Source: Thermoleophilia bacterium (GTDB lineage Bacteria; Actinomycetota; Thermoleophilia; Gaiellales; Gaiellaceae). From it: 32,438 nt of DNA. Position 1 is the first letter of the stretch. The number at the start of each line of letters is the position of its first letter. The notes below the pieces were generated by a model. It was given only the letters and a program-made list of their open reading frames with translations, was not told the DNA's origin and did not search any database. The position numbers and the translations under genes were made by a program. Below, in pieces: positions 18,291 to 26,574 of this stretch. The stretch lies in contig JAICGP010000005.1 in the NCBI GenBank assembly GCA_025923055.1, positions 1 through 32,438 of the forward strand, in the 5' to 3' direction.

Positions 18291-19453
18291 GACCCGCCCC
18301 CGGCGGCGCGCCGGCGCCACAGCGTGCGCGTCCTCGTCAGCAGCCCGCGGCGGCCGAGCACCGCTCTCGCGGAGCGATCGGCGGCGAGGAGCGCCGTCCG
18401 CGTCAGGCTCAGCCGGGCCGCCCGCAGGCGCGGCGCCCAGACGAGGACGTCCTCTTCCTCCCACGACTCGTCGCCGAAGTGCTGCTTGTACTCCGCGTCG
18501 CCGAAGCCGAAGTCGATCCAGTCGAGATCCTCTTCCCGGCTCAGCTCCTCCACCATGCGCCCGAGCACGTACGTGCCTACGCGGTGGCTTCCGAACGCGG
18601 GGTCGTAGCCCGTGGGGCCGGTCGAGAAGACGCGTCCGTAGCGGATCCCGTGCCAGAACGCGCAGGGCTTGCCCTCGACGTAGAGGACGAACCCGCGGAA
18701 CCAGCCGCGCGCGAGCGTCAGGTTCGTCACCTCGCGCTCGATCCCCGAGTCCGAGAACCCGACGCCGAGGGCGCGCTGGTAGGTCGCGTCGTAGACGGCT
18801 CCCGTGTCCGCCAGCAGCCGGTCAAGCTCGGCGTCGTCCCTGAACGTCCGAAACTCGATCGCGTCCGGGAACGCCGCCTCGAACTTGCGCCCGTAGCGGC
18901 GGAGGTTCGACCGCGTCTTCCCGGAGCGGCGCGCGAGGTAGTCGTCGTAGGAGCCGGTGAGGCGGGCGCGCCAGTGCCGCGACGGGATCGTGAGCCGGTC
19001 GCGCGAGAGCAGGCCCGGCTGCGTCCGCGCCGCGCGGTGGAGGGGGGACCCGACCTTCAGGTTGCGCAGCCGCGCGACGTCGGCCTCGCCGCGACGCAGG
19101 GCGGCGAGGATCTCCGCCAGCACGACGGCGGCCGTCCGCGCGTCGTCGCGCCCGAGGACGCCCCCGTAGCTCACCGTGAGCGCCCGGACCCGCGGGCGCC
19201 ACAGCGTCGTGTACCCGAGCTTCGCCGGCAGGCGGACGTCCTCGACGCGCCCGACCACGAGCGCGGCCGGGGCGCCGTCCTCCTCGACGAGGAGCACGTG
19301 CGGGCGCAGCGCCTCGGGCCTGCGCTCGACGAGCATGAGGTGGTAGTCGATGTCCGCGTTCACCACCTCGGCGTCGAACGAGCTCCAGACCGGCCTCAGG
19401 CCTTCGAGCTCCTCCGCGGAGCGGGCCGTGCGCACCGCGACGCGGTCGGTCAT
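18287..19453 (-). CDS. GNAT/FemAB-like acyltransferase
   Basis: YDDYLARRSGKTRSNLRRYGRKFEAAF, YVEGKPCAFWHGIRYGRVFSTGPTGYDPAFGSHRVGTYVLGRMVEEL; ATGA overlap with upstream gene. Confidence 0.8.
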   Translation of the reverse strand: MTDRVAVRTARSAEELEGLRPVWSSFDAEVVNADIDYHLMLVERRPEALRPHVLLVEEDGAPAALVVGRVEDVRLPAKLGYTTLWRPRVRALTVSYGGVLGRDDARTAAVVLAEILAALRRGEADVARLRNLKVGSPLHRAARTQPGLLSRDRLTIPSRHWRARLTGSYDDYLARRSGKTRSNLRRYGRKFEAAFPDAIEFRTFRDDAELDRLLADTGAVYDATYQRALGVGFSDSGIEREVTNLTLARGWFRGFVLYVEGKPCAFWHGIRYGRVFSTGPTGYDPAFGSHRVGTYVLGRMVEELSREEDLDWIDFGFGDAEYKQHFGDESWEEEDVLVWAPRLRAARLSLTRTALLAADRSARAVLGRRGLLTRTRTLWRRRAAGGGS

Positions 19454-20403
19454 GGCCGCGCCTCCCGGAGGCGGGCCTTGAGGCGACCGGCCCGGGCGCG
19501 CAGCCGGCGCGCGAGCGCGCGGGCCTCGTAGCCGGGCAGCGGCCTCGCGAGGGCAGCGACCTCGGCGGGCTCGAGCGTCAGACCCGCGGCTCCGACGTTC
19601 TCCTCCAGGTGGGCCGGCGAGGACGTCCCCGGGATCGGGACGGCCAGCGGCGACCTGGCGAGGATCCACGCGAGCGCGAGCTGAGCCGGGGTGGCGCCGC
19701 GTCCTTCCGCGGCGCGGCTCAGCCTCCTCGCCTGCCGAGCGAGGTAGCCCTTCGCGAGCGGCGCCCATGCGACGAACGCGATCCTGCTCGTCTCGCAGCG
19801 CGCGAGCACGTCCGCGGAGGAGCGGTCGGCGAGGCTGAAGCGATTCTGGACGGAGGCGAGCGGCGCGACCGCCAGCGCCCGCTCGAGCTCCCCCCGCGTG
19901 ACGTTGCAGACGCCGATGCGCCGGATCTTGCCCTCGCTCACCAGCTCCGCCAGCGCGCCCAGCGACTCCTCGAGCGGGACTGCGGGATCGACGGCGTGCA
20001 GCTGGTACAGGTCGACGCAGTCGACGCGCAGGCGGCGGAGGCTTCCCTCGCAGGCCGCCCTCAGGTGAGCGGGGCGCCCGTCCTTGCTCCAGCGCCCCGG
20101 CCCCTGGCGGCGCAGGCCGCCCTTCGTCGCGACGACGAGGTCCCGGTAGGGATGGAGCGCCTCGGCGACGAGGAGCTCGCTCTCGTCCGGTCCGTAGGAG
20201 TCCGCCGTGTCGAAGAACGTGACGCCCAGCTCTGCGGCGCGCCGCAGGACGCGCAGGGCCTCGCCGCGGTCGGGCGGGGCTCCCCAGACCCCCGGGCCGG
20301 TGAGCTGCATCGCTCCGAAGCCCAGCCGGCGGACCCGAGTCCCGTCTCCGAGGTCGACCGTCCCGGCCGCGTGGGCGGTTGCCTGGAGGCCCTGCGGCGT
20401 CAG
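19450..20403 (-). CDS. Aldo/keto reductase
   Basis: LGFGAMQLTGPGVWG, GVTFFDTADSYGPDESELLVAEAL, VVATKGG, DLYQLHAVDP, IRRIGVCNV; start uncertain, nearest candidate CTG at 20403. Confidence 0.9.
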   Translation of the reverse strand: MTPQGLQATAHAAGTVDLGDGTRVRRLGFGAMQLTGPGVWGAPPDRGEALRVLRRAAELGVTFFDTADSYGPDESELLVAEALHPYRDLVVATKGGLRRQGPGRWSKDGRPAHLRAACEGSLRRLRVDCVDLYQLHAVDPAVPLEESLGALAELVSEGKIRRIGVCNVTRGELERALAVAPLASVQNRFSLADRSSADVLARCETSRIAFVAWAPLAKGYLARQARRLSRAAEGRGATPAQLALAWILARSPLAVPIPGTSSPAHLEENVGAAGLTLEPAEVAALARPLPGYEARALARRLRARAGRLKARLREARP

Positions 20404-21293
20404 CGGAAGCCCCCGCCTCCCTGACCGCGCAGCGGCGGCCGCCGGAGCGCGTAGCGAAGCGCGCTGAAGCCGAGCGTCCACTCGGCCGTCACCAGGCGCG
20501 GCACGTTCTCCACGAACGGGCGCCGCAGCTCGGGCGAGGACCGGACCCTCCGGTAGATGGCCAGCAGCCGCACGAGCGCGAAGTAGTGGAGCGGCACGCG
20601 GGCGAGCACCCGCTTGCGTACTCCCTCCCGCTGCACGGGACCGATCCGCGCGAGGCCGTAGGCGAGGCGTCGCTGCTGCCCGCGGAGCGCGGCGAACGTG
20701 GAGCGGTCGTGGTCGTGGAACGCGTGGAAGCGCGGATCGAAGACGAGCTCCAGCCCCGCGGCGAGCGCGTCCGCGCAGAAGACGCCGTCCTCGCCGCCGT
20801 AGCTCGGGTCCCAGCGGAGCGGCGCAGCGCGCGGCACTGCCATGCAGTAGGAGGAGACGAAGGCGACCCGGCGCGGCTCGCCGCGCGGAAGGTAGGGCGT
20901 CTCGGACTGGAGATGCGCGACCCAGCCCCAGGGGGTCTTTCCGCGGAAGGTGCGGGCGCACCCGACGATCGCGCCGGGGAACTCCCCGAGCGCCCGTCGC
21001 AGACCCGCGCCCCAGCCGGGGGCCGGCACGGCGTCCGAGTCGAGGAAGACGACGACGTCCCCGCCCGCCTCGTCCCAGCCGCGATTGCGGGCGGCGCCGG
21101 CGAACCCGTCCCCGTCGGTGGCGACGACCGTGGCGCCGTGGTCGCTCGCGACGGCTGCCGTCCCGTCCGTGGAGCCGTCGTCGACGACGATCACCTCGTC
21201 GACCGGCTTGTCCTGCGCCGCGAGCGCCGCGAGGACCCGGCCGAGCGTTCTCTCCGCGTTGTACGCTGGAATGACGACGGTGACGATGGGCAC
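20400..21293 (-). CDS. Glycosyltransferase family 2
   Basis: VPIVTVVIPAYNAERTLGRVLAALAAQ, VIVVDDGSTDGT, VVVFLDSDAVPAPGW; GTG start. Confidence 0.9.
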   Translation of the reverse strand: MPIVTVVIPAYNAERTLGRVLAALAAQDKPVDEVIVVDDGSTDGTAAVASDHGATVVATDGDGFAGAARNRGWDEAGGDVVVFLDSDAVPAPGWGAGLRRALGEFPGAIVGCARTFRGKTPWGWVAHLQSETPYLPRGEPRRVAFVSSYCMAVPRAAPLRWDPSYGGEDGVFCADALAAGLELVFDPRFHAFHDHDRSTFAALRGQQRRLAYGLARIGPVQREGVRKRVLARVPLHYFALVRLLAIYRRVRSSPELRRPFVENVPRLVTAEWTLGFSALRYALRRPPLRGQGGGGFR

Positions 21294-21337
21294 GCTCGCG
21301 AGCCTAGCGGGGTTCTCCCGGGTGGTGGGGGGCTCGC

Positions 21338-22867
21338 TCAGTACGACACGCGGGCGCGGCACATGGCGGGCAGCGTCCGGAGGATCAGCTTCAGGTCGTT
21401 CAGCATCGACCAGGTCGTGACGTAGACGTAGTCGAGCCGCACCATCTCCTCGAAGGGGATGTCGTCGCGGCCGAGCACCTGCCAGAGCCCCGTGATGCCC
21501 GGCTTCAGGTTGAGCCGGTTGCGCCGCCAGTCGACCACGTGCTGGTCCTCCTCGAGGATGAGCGGTCGGGGCCCGACGAGGCTCATCTCGCCGCGGACGA
21601 CGTTGACGAGCTGCGGCAGCTCGTCGATCGAGAAGCGGCGCAGCCACTCGCCCACGCGGGTGACGCGCGGGTCGTTCGGGATCTTGAACATGCGGGGGTC
21701 GCCGTCGTCGCAGTCGTGCTTGTTGAGCGCGGCGTACTCGTGCTTGCGCTCGTCGGCGTCGGCGGTCATCGTCCGGAACTTGAGGATCTCGAAGGTCCGG
21801 TCGCCGCAGCCCATCCGGAGCTGACGGAAGAAGACCGGCCCTCTCGAGTCCAGCTTGATCCAGATCGCCACGGCGGCGAAGACGGGTGCGAGGACGAGCA
21901 GGCCGAGCACGGAGAGCGAGAGGTCCATCGCGCGCTTGAGGAGGACGGACGAGTGCGAGAGCCGTAGCGCGGGCAGTCCGATCAACGGCAGCCCCTCGGC
22001 CGTGTGGATACCGATGTTCGTCCCGATCACCTCGAAGAAGCGAGGCACGAGGTCGATCTGGATGTCCAGGTCCTTGAGCGAGCGGATCAGGTCGAGCATC
22101 TCCTCGTGCGAGTCGTTCGAGAAGGCTACGATCACGCGCTCGACGTCGAGGATCTGCACCATCTCTGGCAGCTGCTCGAGGCCGCCGAGAAGCGCGAGGT
22201 CGTCCAGGCTCGCGGGCCGGTCCCTGGGACGGTCGTCGACGAACCCGACGAGGTTCAGCCCGTACTCCGGATGCTGGCGCAGCTTCTTCGCGACGAGCTG
22301 CCCGACCTCGCCTGCACCGACGATGATCGTGTTCTGGACGTAGGCGAGGTTGCGGCGCGCGAGCGTCCGCGCCACGGCGCGCCCGGCGGTGATGGCGACG
22401 ATCGCGAAGAGCCAGAAGCCGAGCAGGCGCGCGAGCCCCGTGTCGGCCGTCCGCGTCACGGAGGTGAAGCCGTAGAAGAGCCAGCTGCCGACCGTCACGA
22501 GGTGCAGCACCGGAACGAGGTCGTCCGTCGTCGAGTGGTCGGTGCGCTCCTCGTCGAGGTCGTAGAGGCCGTAGAGCTTCGCGACCACGACCCAGGCGGG
22601 CAGGCTGAGGAGGAAGAAGAGCAGCTCGATCTCCGGCTTCACCGTGTCCGAGCGAGCCGGCATGTCGAAGATGACGCTGGCGGCCAGGAACGCGACCGTC
22701 AGGCCGACGAGGTCGGCCGCGGCGAGAGCGCGCCGCACGAGCCAGCCGCGGCGTATCGGCCTCGCGGCGGCGCGGCGCCGCTCGAGGATCTGACGGGTTC
22801 TCTGGTCGATGGTGACGGGGAGCTCGCGTCGTGCCTTCGGACTGACCGTAGGCTCGACCGTGCTCAT
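21338..22867 (-). CDS. Polyprenyl-phosphate sugar-1-phosphate transferase (exopolysaccharide priming enzyme)
   Basis: LKRAMDLSLSVLGLLVLAPVFAAVAIWIKLDSRGPVFFRQLRMGCGDRTFEILKFRTM, RRFSIDELPQLVNVVRGEMSLVGPRP, LKPGITGLWQVLGR. Confidence 0.95.
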   Translation of the reverse strand: MSTVEPTVSPKARRELPVTIDQRTRQILERRRAAARPIRRGWLVRRALAAADLVGLTVAFLAASVIFDMPARSDTVKPEIELLFFLLSLPAWVVVAKLYGLYDLDEERTDHSTTDDLVPVLHLVTVGSWLFYGFTSVTRTADTGLARLLGFWLFAIVAITAGRAVARTLARRNLAYVQNTIIVGAGEVGQLVAKKLRQHPEYGLNLVGFVDDRPRDRPASLDDLALLGGLEQLPEMVQILDVERVIVAFSNDSHEEMLDLIRSLKDLDIQIDLVPRFFEVIGTNIGIHTAEGLPLIGLPALRLSHSSVLLKRAMDLSLSVLGLLVLAPVFAAVAIWIKLDSRGPVFFRQLRMGCGDRTFEILKFRTMTADADERKHEYAALNKHDCDDGDPRMFKIPNDPRVTRVGEWLRRFSIDELPQLVNVVRGEMSLVGPRPLILEEDQHVVDWRRNRLNLKPGITGLWQVLGRDDIPFEEMVRLDYVYVTTWSMLNDLKLILRTLPAMCRARVSY

Positions 22868-22978
22868 CTAGCCGATCTCCGCGAAATCGCTGGGCCGCGC
22901 ACGTTGCCGCATCTCGACTCCCCTAGTGGTCGGTCGCTCCCGGGACGCGTCTCTCCCGAACGTGCCCGGGTCTCTCCG

Positions 22979-23007
22979 AAGCTACCGTTCCACGGGTGTC
23001 GCGGCAA
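22979..23007 (-). promoter_or_regulatory. Promoter TTGCCG-N17-TAGCTT upstream of priming transferase
   Basis: Minus-strand hexamers at 23007-23002 and 22984-22979. Confidence 0.5.
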
Positions 23008-23021
23008 TGAACGAATGGACG

Positions 23022-23041
23022 GCCTCGGGCGCGGCCGAGGC
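23022..23041 (-). terminator. GC hairpin GCCTCGG-N6-CCGAGGC downstream of membrane protein gene
   Basis: 7-bp perfect stem between stop at 23081 and the next promoter; no strong U tract. Confidence 0.35.
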
Positions 23042-23080
23042 GGCCCGACGCTGGACTTTCGGCTAGGAGCGTTGGCGGCG

Positions 23081-24208
23081 CTACCCGACCGCCGCTCCGA
23101 CGCCGAGCGCCAGTACGGGCACGAGGAGAACCGCACTCGTGAAGAGCGCGAGGCGCGTGCGGCTCGCCGTCACGGCGGTCTGCACGCCCCAGAGCGCCGT
23201 CCAGACGGGGCGGTACGCGAGCGCGAGGATCGCCAGGCTCACCGACGTCGCGGCGAAGAGCGCCGCGAGGAGGACGCGCACTGCCGCCGGCGAGTCGAGA
23301 GCGAACGCGGCGAGCAGGGTGTCGCCGAGCGTCGTGACGTTCGCGCCCATGATGTACGGGAGGATGAACTCGCGGCGGACGACGTTCTTGGCCACGAGAG
23401 GCACGAGGAGGGAGAGGGAGACGGAGACGGACATCGTCACGAGGCCGATGCCGGCGCCGAGGGCGAACATGGGCCACTTCCGGCGGAGCCAGTCCGGCCG
23501 CGCGGCGACCGCCGCGTCGTCGAGGTGCGGCAGGGCGAGGTCGACGAGCTTGAACGCGAGCAGGAGCAGCGCGAGGCCGGCGACGAAGACGACAGCCGCG
23601 GGCAGGTCCTCGGCCCTCGTCGTGATGCCGCCGTAGACGAGGTCGAGGAGGTCGACGAACGCCGAGGGGAAGCCGACGTCGAGTGCCGCGAACGGCCCCC
23701 GGGAGAGGAGCGCGGCGCCGAGCGCCGTGGCCGGGACGTAGACGACGGCGGTCGCAGCGAGCGCGAGGACGGCGGTCGCGACGGGGGCACGGCGGTGGCC
23801 CTCGCCCGCGCGGAGCGCGTAGAGGACGGCGACGAGGAGGACGACGAAGGCCGCCCCGAGCCTCGACCCCATCACCATCGTGAACCCCTCGATCTCGCTG
23901 AGACCGGTTCCACGCCCCTCGCCGCCGGCGACGAGCGCCAGGGAGGTGGCCGCCATCGGCGAGCCGGAGAGCATGACGACGGCGCCCAGCGAGCCCAGCC
24001 CGAGCGTGGAGACGGCGTTCTCGACGAGGACGCTCCCCGGCTGGAGCACGCCGAGCGAGCCGGCGCCGGTCTTCATGAGCTGGAGCGCGCCGACGAAGAC
24101 GTAGAGCCCGGCCGTGAGGATGACGCCGCGACGAAGCCACGCGGCGCCGCGCTCCGCGCGGCGGGCGGGCGCCTCTTCCCGGGCTGGTGTGGAGGCGCGC
24201 ACCTCCAC
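23081..24208 (-). CDS. Multi-TM protein, Na/Pi-cotransporter-like
   Basis: LVTMSVSVSLSLLVPLVAKNVVRREFILPYIMGANVTTLGDTLLAAFALDSPAAVRVLLAALF resembles Na/Pi cotransporter GANxxTT region; start placed at GTG 24208 because the longer ORF runs through promoter-like sequence. Confidence 0.55.
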   Translation of the reverse strand: MEVRASTPAREEAPARRAERGAAWLRRGVILTAGLYVFVGALQLMKTGAGSLGVLQPGSVLVENAVSTLGLGSLGAVVMLSGSPMAATSLALVAGGEGRGTGLSEIEGFTMVMGSRLGAAFVVLLVAVLYALRAGEGHRRAPVATAVLALAATAVVYVPATALGAALLSRGPFAALDVGFPSAFVDLLDLVYGGITTRAEDLPAAVVFVAGLALLLLAFKLVDLALPHLDDAAVAARPDWLRRKWPMFALGAGIGLVTMSVSVSLSLLVPLVAKNVVRREFILPYIMGANVTTLGDTLLAAFALDSPAAVRVLLAALFAATSVSLAILALAYRPVWTALWGVQTAVTASRTRLALFTSAVLLVPVLALGVGAAVG

Positions 24209-24241
24209 TACACTTCTATAGCACTCCAATAGGAGTGTCAA
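24209..24241. promoter_or_regulatory. Divergent regulatory element with dyad CACTCC-AATA-GGAGTG and TTGACA / TATAGA boxes (minus strand)
   Basis: Minus strand TTGACACTCCTATTGGAGTGCTATAGAAGTGTAGTG; TTGACA at 24241-24236, TATAGA at 24220-24215, dyad between; plus strand TACACT at 24209 and AGGAG at 24231. Confidence 0.55.
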
Positions 24242-24246
24242 CGCCG

Positions 24247-25287
24247 ATGTCGCCCGATCCGCACTCCACGGCCGCCGAGGCGCGGTCAGCCCTCTTCGCG
24301 GGCGTCGACCGCCTGCTGGGGCGCGCGGGAGAGCGAGCGGCGCTCGAGATCCACCGGCTGGAGCCGCTCGCGGCGCGGCGGCTCCGCCGGCTCGGGGCCG
24401 AGGTCCCCGAGGAGCTCGTCGAGGCGGAGCGGCTCGGCGCGGCGTTCGCGCTAGCGTCGTCGGTCCACCTCGAGCGCGTCCGCCAGGCGGTGGACGGACC
24501 CCTCCTCCTGCTCAAGGGCCCCGAAGTCGCCGCCCGCTATCCCGACGCCGCCCTGCGGATCTTTCGGGACGTCGACCTCGTCGCGCCCGCCCCGGCCGAG
24601 GCCCAGCGGGCGCTTGTCGGCGCGGGGTACCGGGAGGTCGGCGACCCGGGCTACTACGCGGACGCGCCGCACCTCCTCCCGCTCGCCTGGCCAGGGCTGC
24701 CCCTGGAGCTCGAGGTCCACGAGCGGCCCAACTGGCCGCGCCGGCTGCGGCCTCCCGCGGCGGCAGAGCTGTTCGAGGGCGCGCGTCCCGCCTCGGTCGG
24801 CGTGGACGGCCTCCTGGCTCCGGAGCCCGCGCGCCACGCGCTGGTCCTCGCCGCCCACGCGTGGATGCACGGTCCGCTCCGCCGCGCACGGGACCTGCTC
24901 GACGTCGGGCTGCTCGCGGCCGAGGCGGACCGAGCCGAGGCCGACCTCCTGGCGCGGAGGTGGGGGATGGAGAAGCTTTGGCGCGTCACGCTCGCCCTCG
25001 TCGAGGCGCTCCTCCTCGACGAGCCGGCTCCCCGGGCGCTGCGTGGCTGGGCGTCGAACCTCGCCGTGCTCGGCGAGCGCACCGTCCTCCGCAACCACGT
25101 CGGGCTCTGGGTCGGCTGGTACACCGCGCTGCCGCCGGCCCCGGCGACGCTGGCGATGCTCGATGCCGTCCGCAGCGACCTCTCCCCGGAGGGCGGCGAG
25201 GGCTGGCGCTCGAAGGCGCGCCGCTCGGCGCGCGCCCTCGGGAACGCGTTCGTGCCCCGCTCCGAGCACGACCGCTCCCGGGACTAG
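24247..25287 (+). CDS. Nucleotidyltransferase family protein (RiPP/polysaccharide-cluster type)
   Basis: LLLLKGPEVAARYPDAALRIFRDVDLVAPAPAEAQRALVGAGY matches KG...YPD..R..xDvDL pattern. Confidence 0.75.
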   Translation: MSPDPHSTAAEARSALFAGVDRLLGRAGERAALEIHRLEPLAARRLRRLGAEVPEELVEAERLGAAFALASSVHLERVRQAVDGPLLLLKGPEVAARYPDAALRIFRDVDLVAPAPAEAQRALVGAGYREVGDPGYYADAPHLLPLAWPGLPLELEVHERPNWPRRLRPPAAAELFEGARPASVGVDGLLAPEPARHALVLAAHAWMHGPLRRARDLLDVGLLAAEADRAEADLLARRWGMEKLWRVTLALVEALLLDEPAPRALRGWASNLAVLGERTVLRNHVGLWVGWYTALPPAPATLAMLDAVRSDLSPEGGEGWRSKARRSARALGNAFVPRSEHDRSRD

Positions 25288-25292
25288 GGGCG

Positions 25293-25697
25293 CTAGGAAA
25301 AGCGGGCGAGCTCCTCGTGCCCGCTCCGGCCGGGCGGCGGGCCGACGTCGACGCCGGCGAGCTCGACCCAGGCATGGGCGTCCTTGTCGGTCGGGTGCGC
25401 GGGGAGGCCGATGACGAGCTCGGCGTCGTCGCCCTGCTCGCGCAGCAGCCGGTAGAGGACGAGCGCGTTCACGAGGCAGCGGGGCCGGCGGTCGCCGAGG
25501 CGGAGGCTGCGGTCGACGGCGCGGCTGAGGCGGTCCGCGGCCCAGCGCTCCTCACGCCGGCGTGCGGGGCGGCCGAGGCGGGCCACGTACGCGGGCAGCG
25601 GCTCGCGCCTGAGCCCGATGAGGACGCGCCCGAAGAGCACCCAGACGCGGGCGGCCAGCGCGAGCTTGGCTCCCGGGCGCAGCGGAGCCTCAGACAC
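25293..25697 (-). CDS. Lasso peptide biosynthesis B2 protein (transglutaminase-like leader peptidase)
   Basis: RPRCLVNALVLYRLLREQGDDAELVIGLPAHPTDKDAHAWVELAGVDVG: Cys and His context of the B2 family; overlaps upstream gene by 8 bp. Confidence 0.88.
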   Translation of the reverse strand: MSEAPLRPGAKLALAARVWVLFGRVLIGLRREPLPAYVARLGRPARRREERWAADRLSRAVDRSLRLGDRRPRCLVNALVLYRLLREQGDDAELVIGLPAHPTDKDAHAWVELAGVDVGPPPGRSGHEELARFS

Positions 25698-26574
25698 CGG
25701 CGACGAGGCGGTCGACGTGGGCGGCGAGCCCGCCGAGATCGAGGGGGCGACGGAAGCGCCGTGCCGGGACGGTCGCTGCGAGGTCGGCGACGGCGCCGAA
25801 GGAGCGGGAGACGTCCTCCTCGAGAGGCAGCCGGAAGCTGAGCGCCCAGAGGTCGCGGATCGCCTCGGGAGGGTCGACGGCGTCGAGCGCCGGAGCACCG
25901 TCAGCGGCGTCCAGGAAGACGATGCCACGAAGCGGGACCGGCTCGCAGTCGCCGCGGTCCTCGAGAGCGAAGTGGACGCGGTCGTCGTCCTCTCCGGCGA
26001 GCGCGGCGCGCGGGAGGTCGAGCGCCGCGGCGACGTCGTGGCGGACGCGCAGCATGGCCGGCCCCGGCACCACGGCGGGCTCCGGCCCGAGGCGGATGCA
26101 GGCGGTGTCCTCGCTCAGCACGCGGTGACCCTCCCGGTGGAACGCGGCCGCCATGGTCGTCTTGCCGTACGTGCGCGGGGCCGCGAGCAGGAGCGCGGCG
26201 CCGTCCACCTCGACCGCGGCGGCGTGCAGGGGAAGATCGCCCCGCCCGAGGAAGCAGAGCAGGGCGGGGATACCCCAGATCCGCTCCTCGCGCCGGATGC
26301 CGCCGTCGGCCGGGACGTCGATCCGAGGCGTCTCGGGCTCCACGGTGAACCAGCCTCCGTCGCCGATCCAGAGGCGGAAGCGGCGTCCGTCCGACCAGAG
26401 CCTCGCCTCGAGCGGCCGCTCCGGAGACGGCCGCCACTCGATGAGGAGCGCGTCCCCGGGCTGCTCGCCCTCCGGGGCGGGGGCGCGGATCTCGAGCGGG
26501 TCGCCGGTGCCGCCGCGCAGGTACGCGAGCGGCACGTCGGACTCCACGGCGAAGCCGTAGCAGGTGCCGCTCAC
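25690..26574 (-). CDS. HPr kinase/serine kinase-like protein of lasso-type cluster
   Basis: IPALLCFLGRGDLPLHAAAVEVDGAALLLAAPRTYGKTTMAAAFHREGHRVLSEDTACIRL; P-loop-like GKTT; position in cluster; GTGA overlap. Confidence 0.78.
   Translation of the reverse strand: MSGTCYGFAVESDVPLAYLRGGTGDPLEIRAPAPEGEQPGDALLIEWRPSPERPLEARLWSDGRRFRLWIGDGGWFTVEPETPRIDVPADGGIRREERIWGIPALLCFLGRGDLPLHAAAVEVDGAALLLAAPRTYGKTTMAAAFHREGHRVLSEDTACIRLGPEPAVVPGPAMLRVRHDVAAALDLPRAALAGEDDDRVHFALEDRGDCEPVPLRGIVFLDAADGAPALDAVDPPEAIRDLWALSFRLPLEEDVSRSFGAVADLAATVPARRFRRPLDLGGLAAHVDRLVAGV

Noticed and set aside
22004-24232. 742-aa plus-strand ORF
   Set aside because: Antisense to the priming transferase and the multi-TM protein
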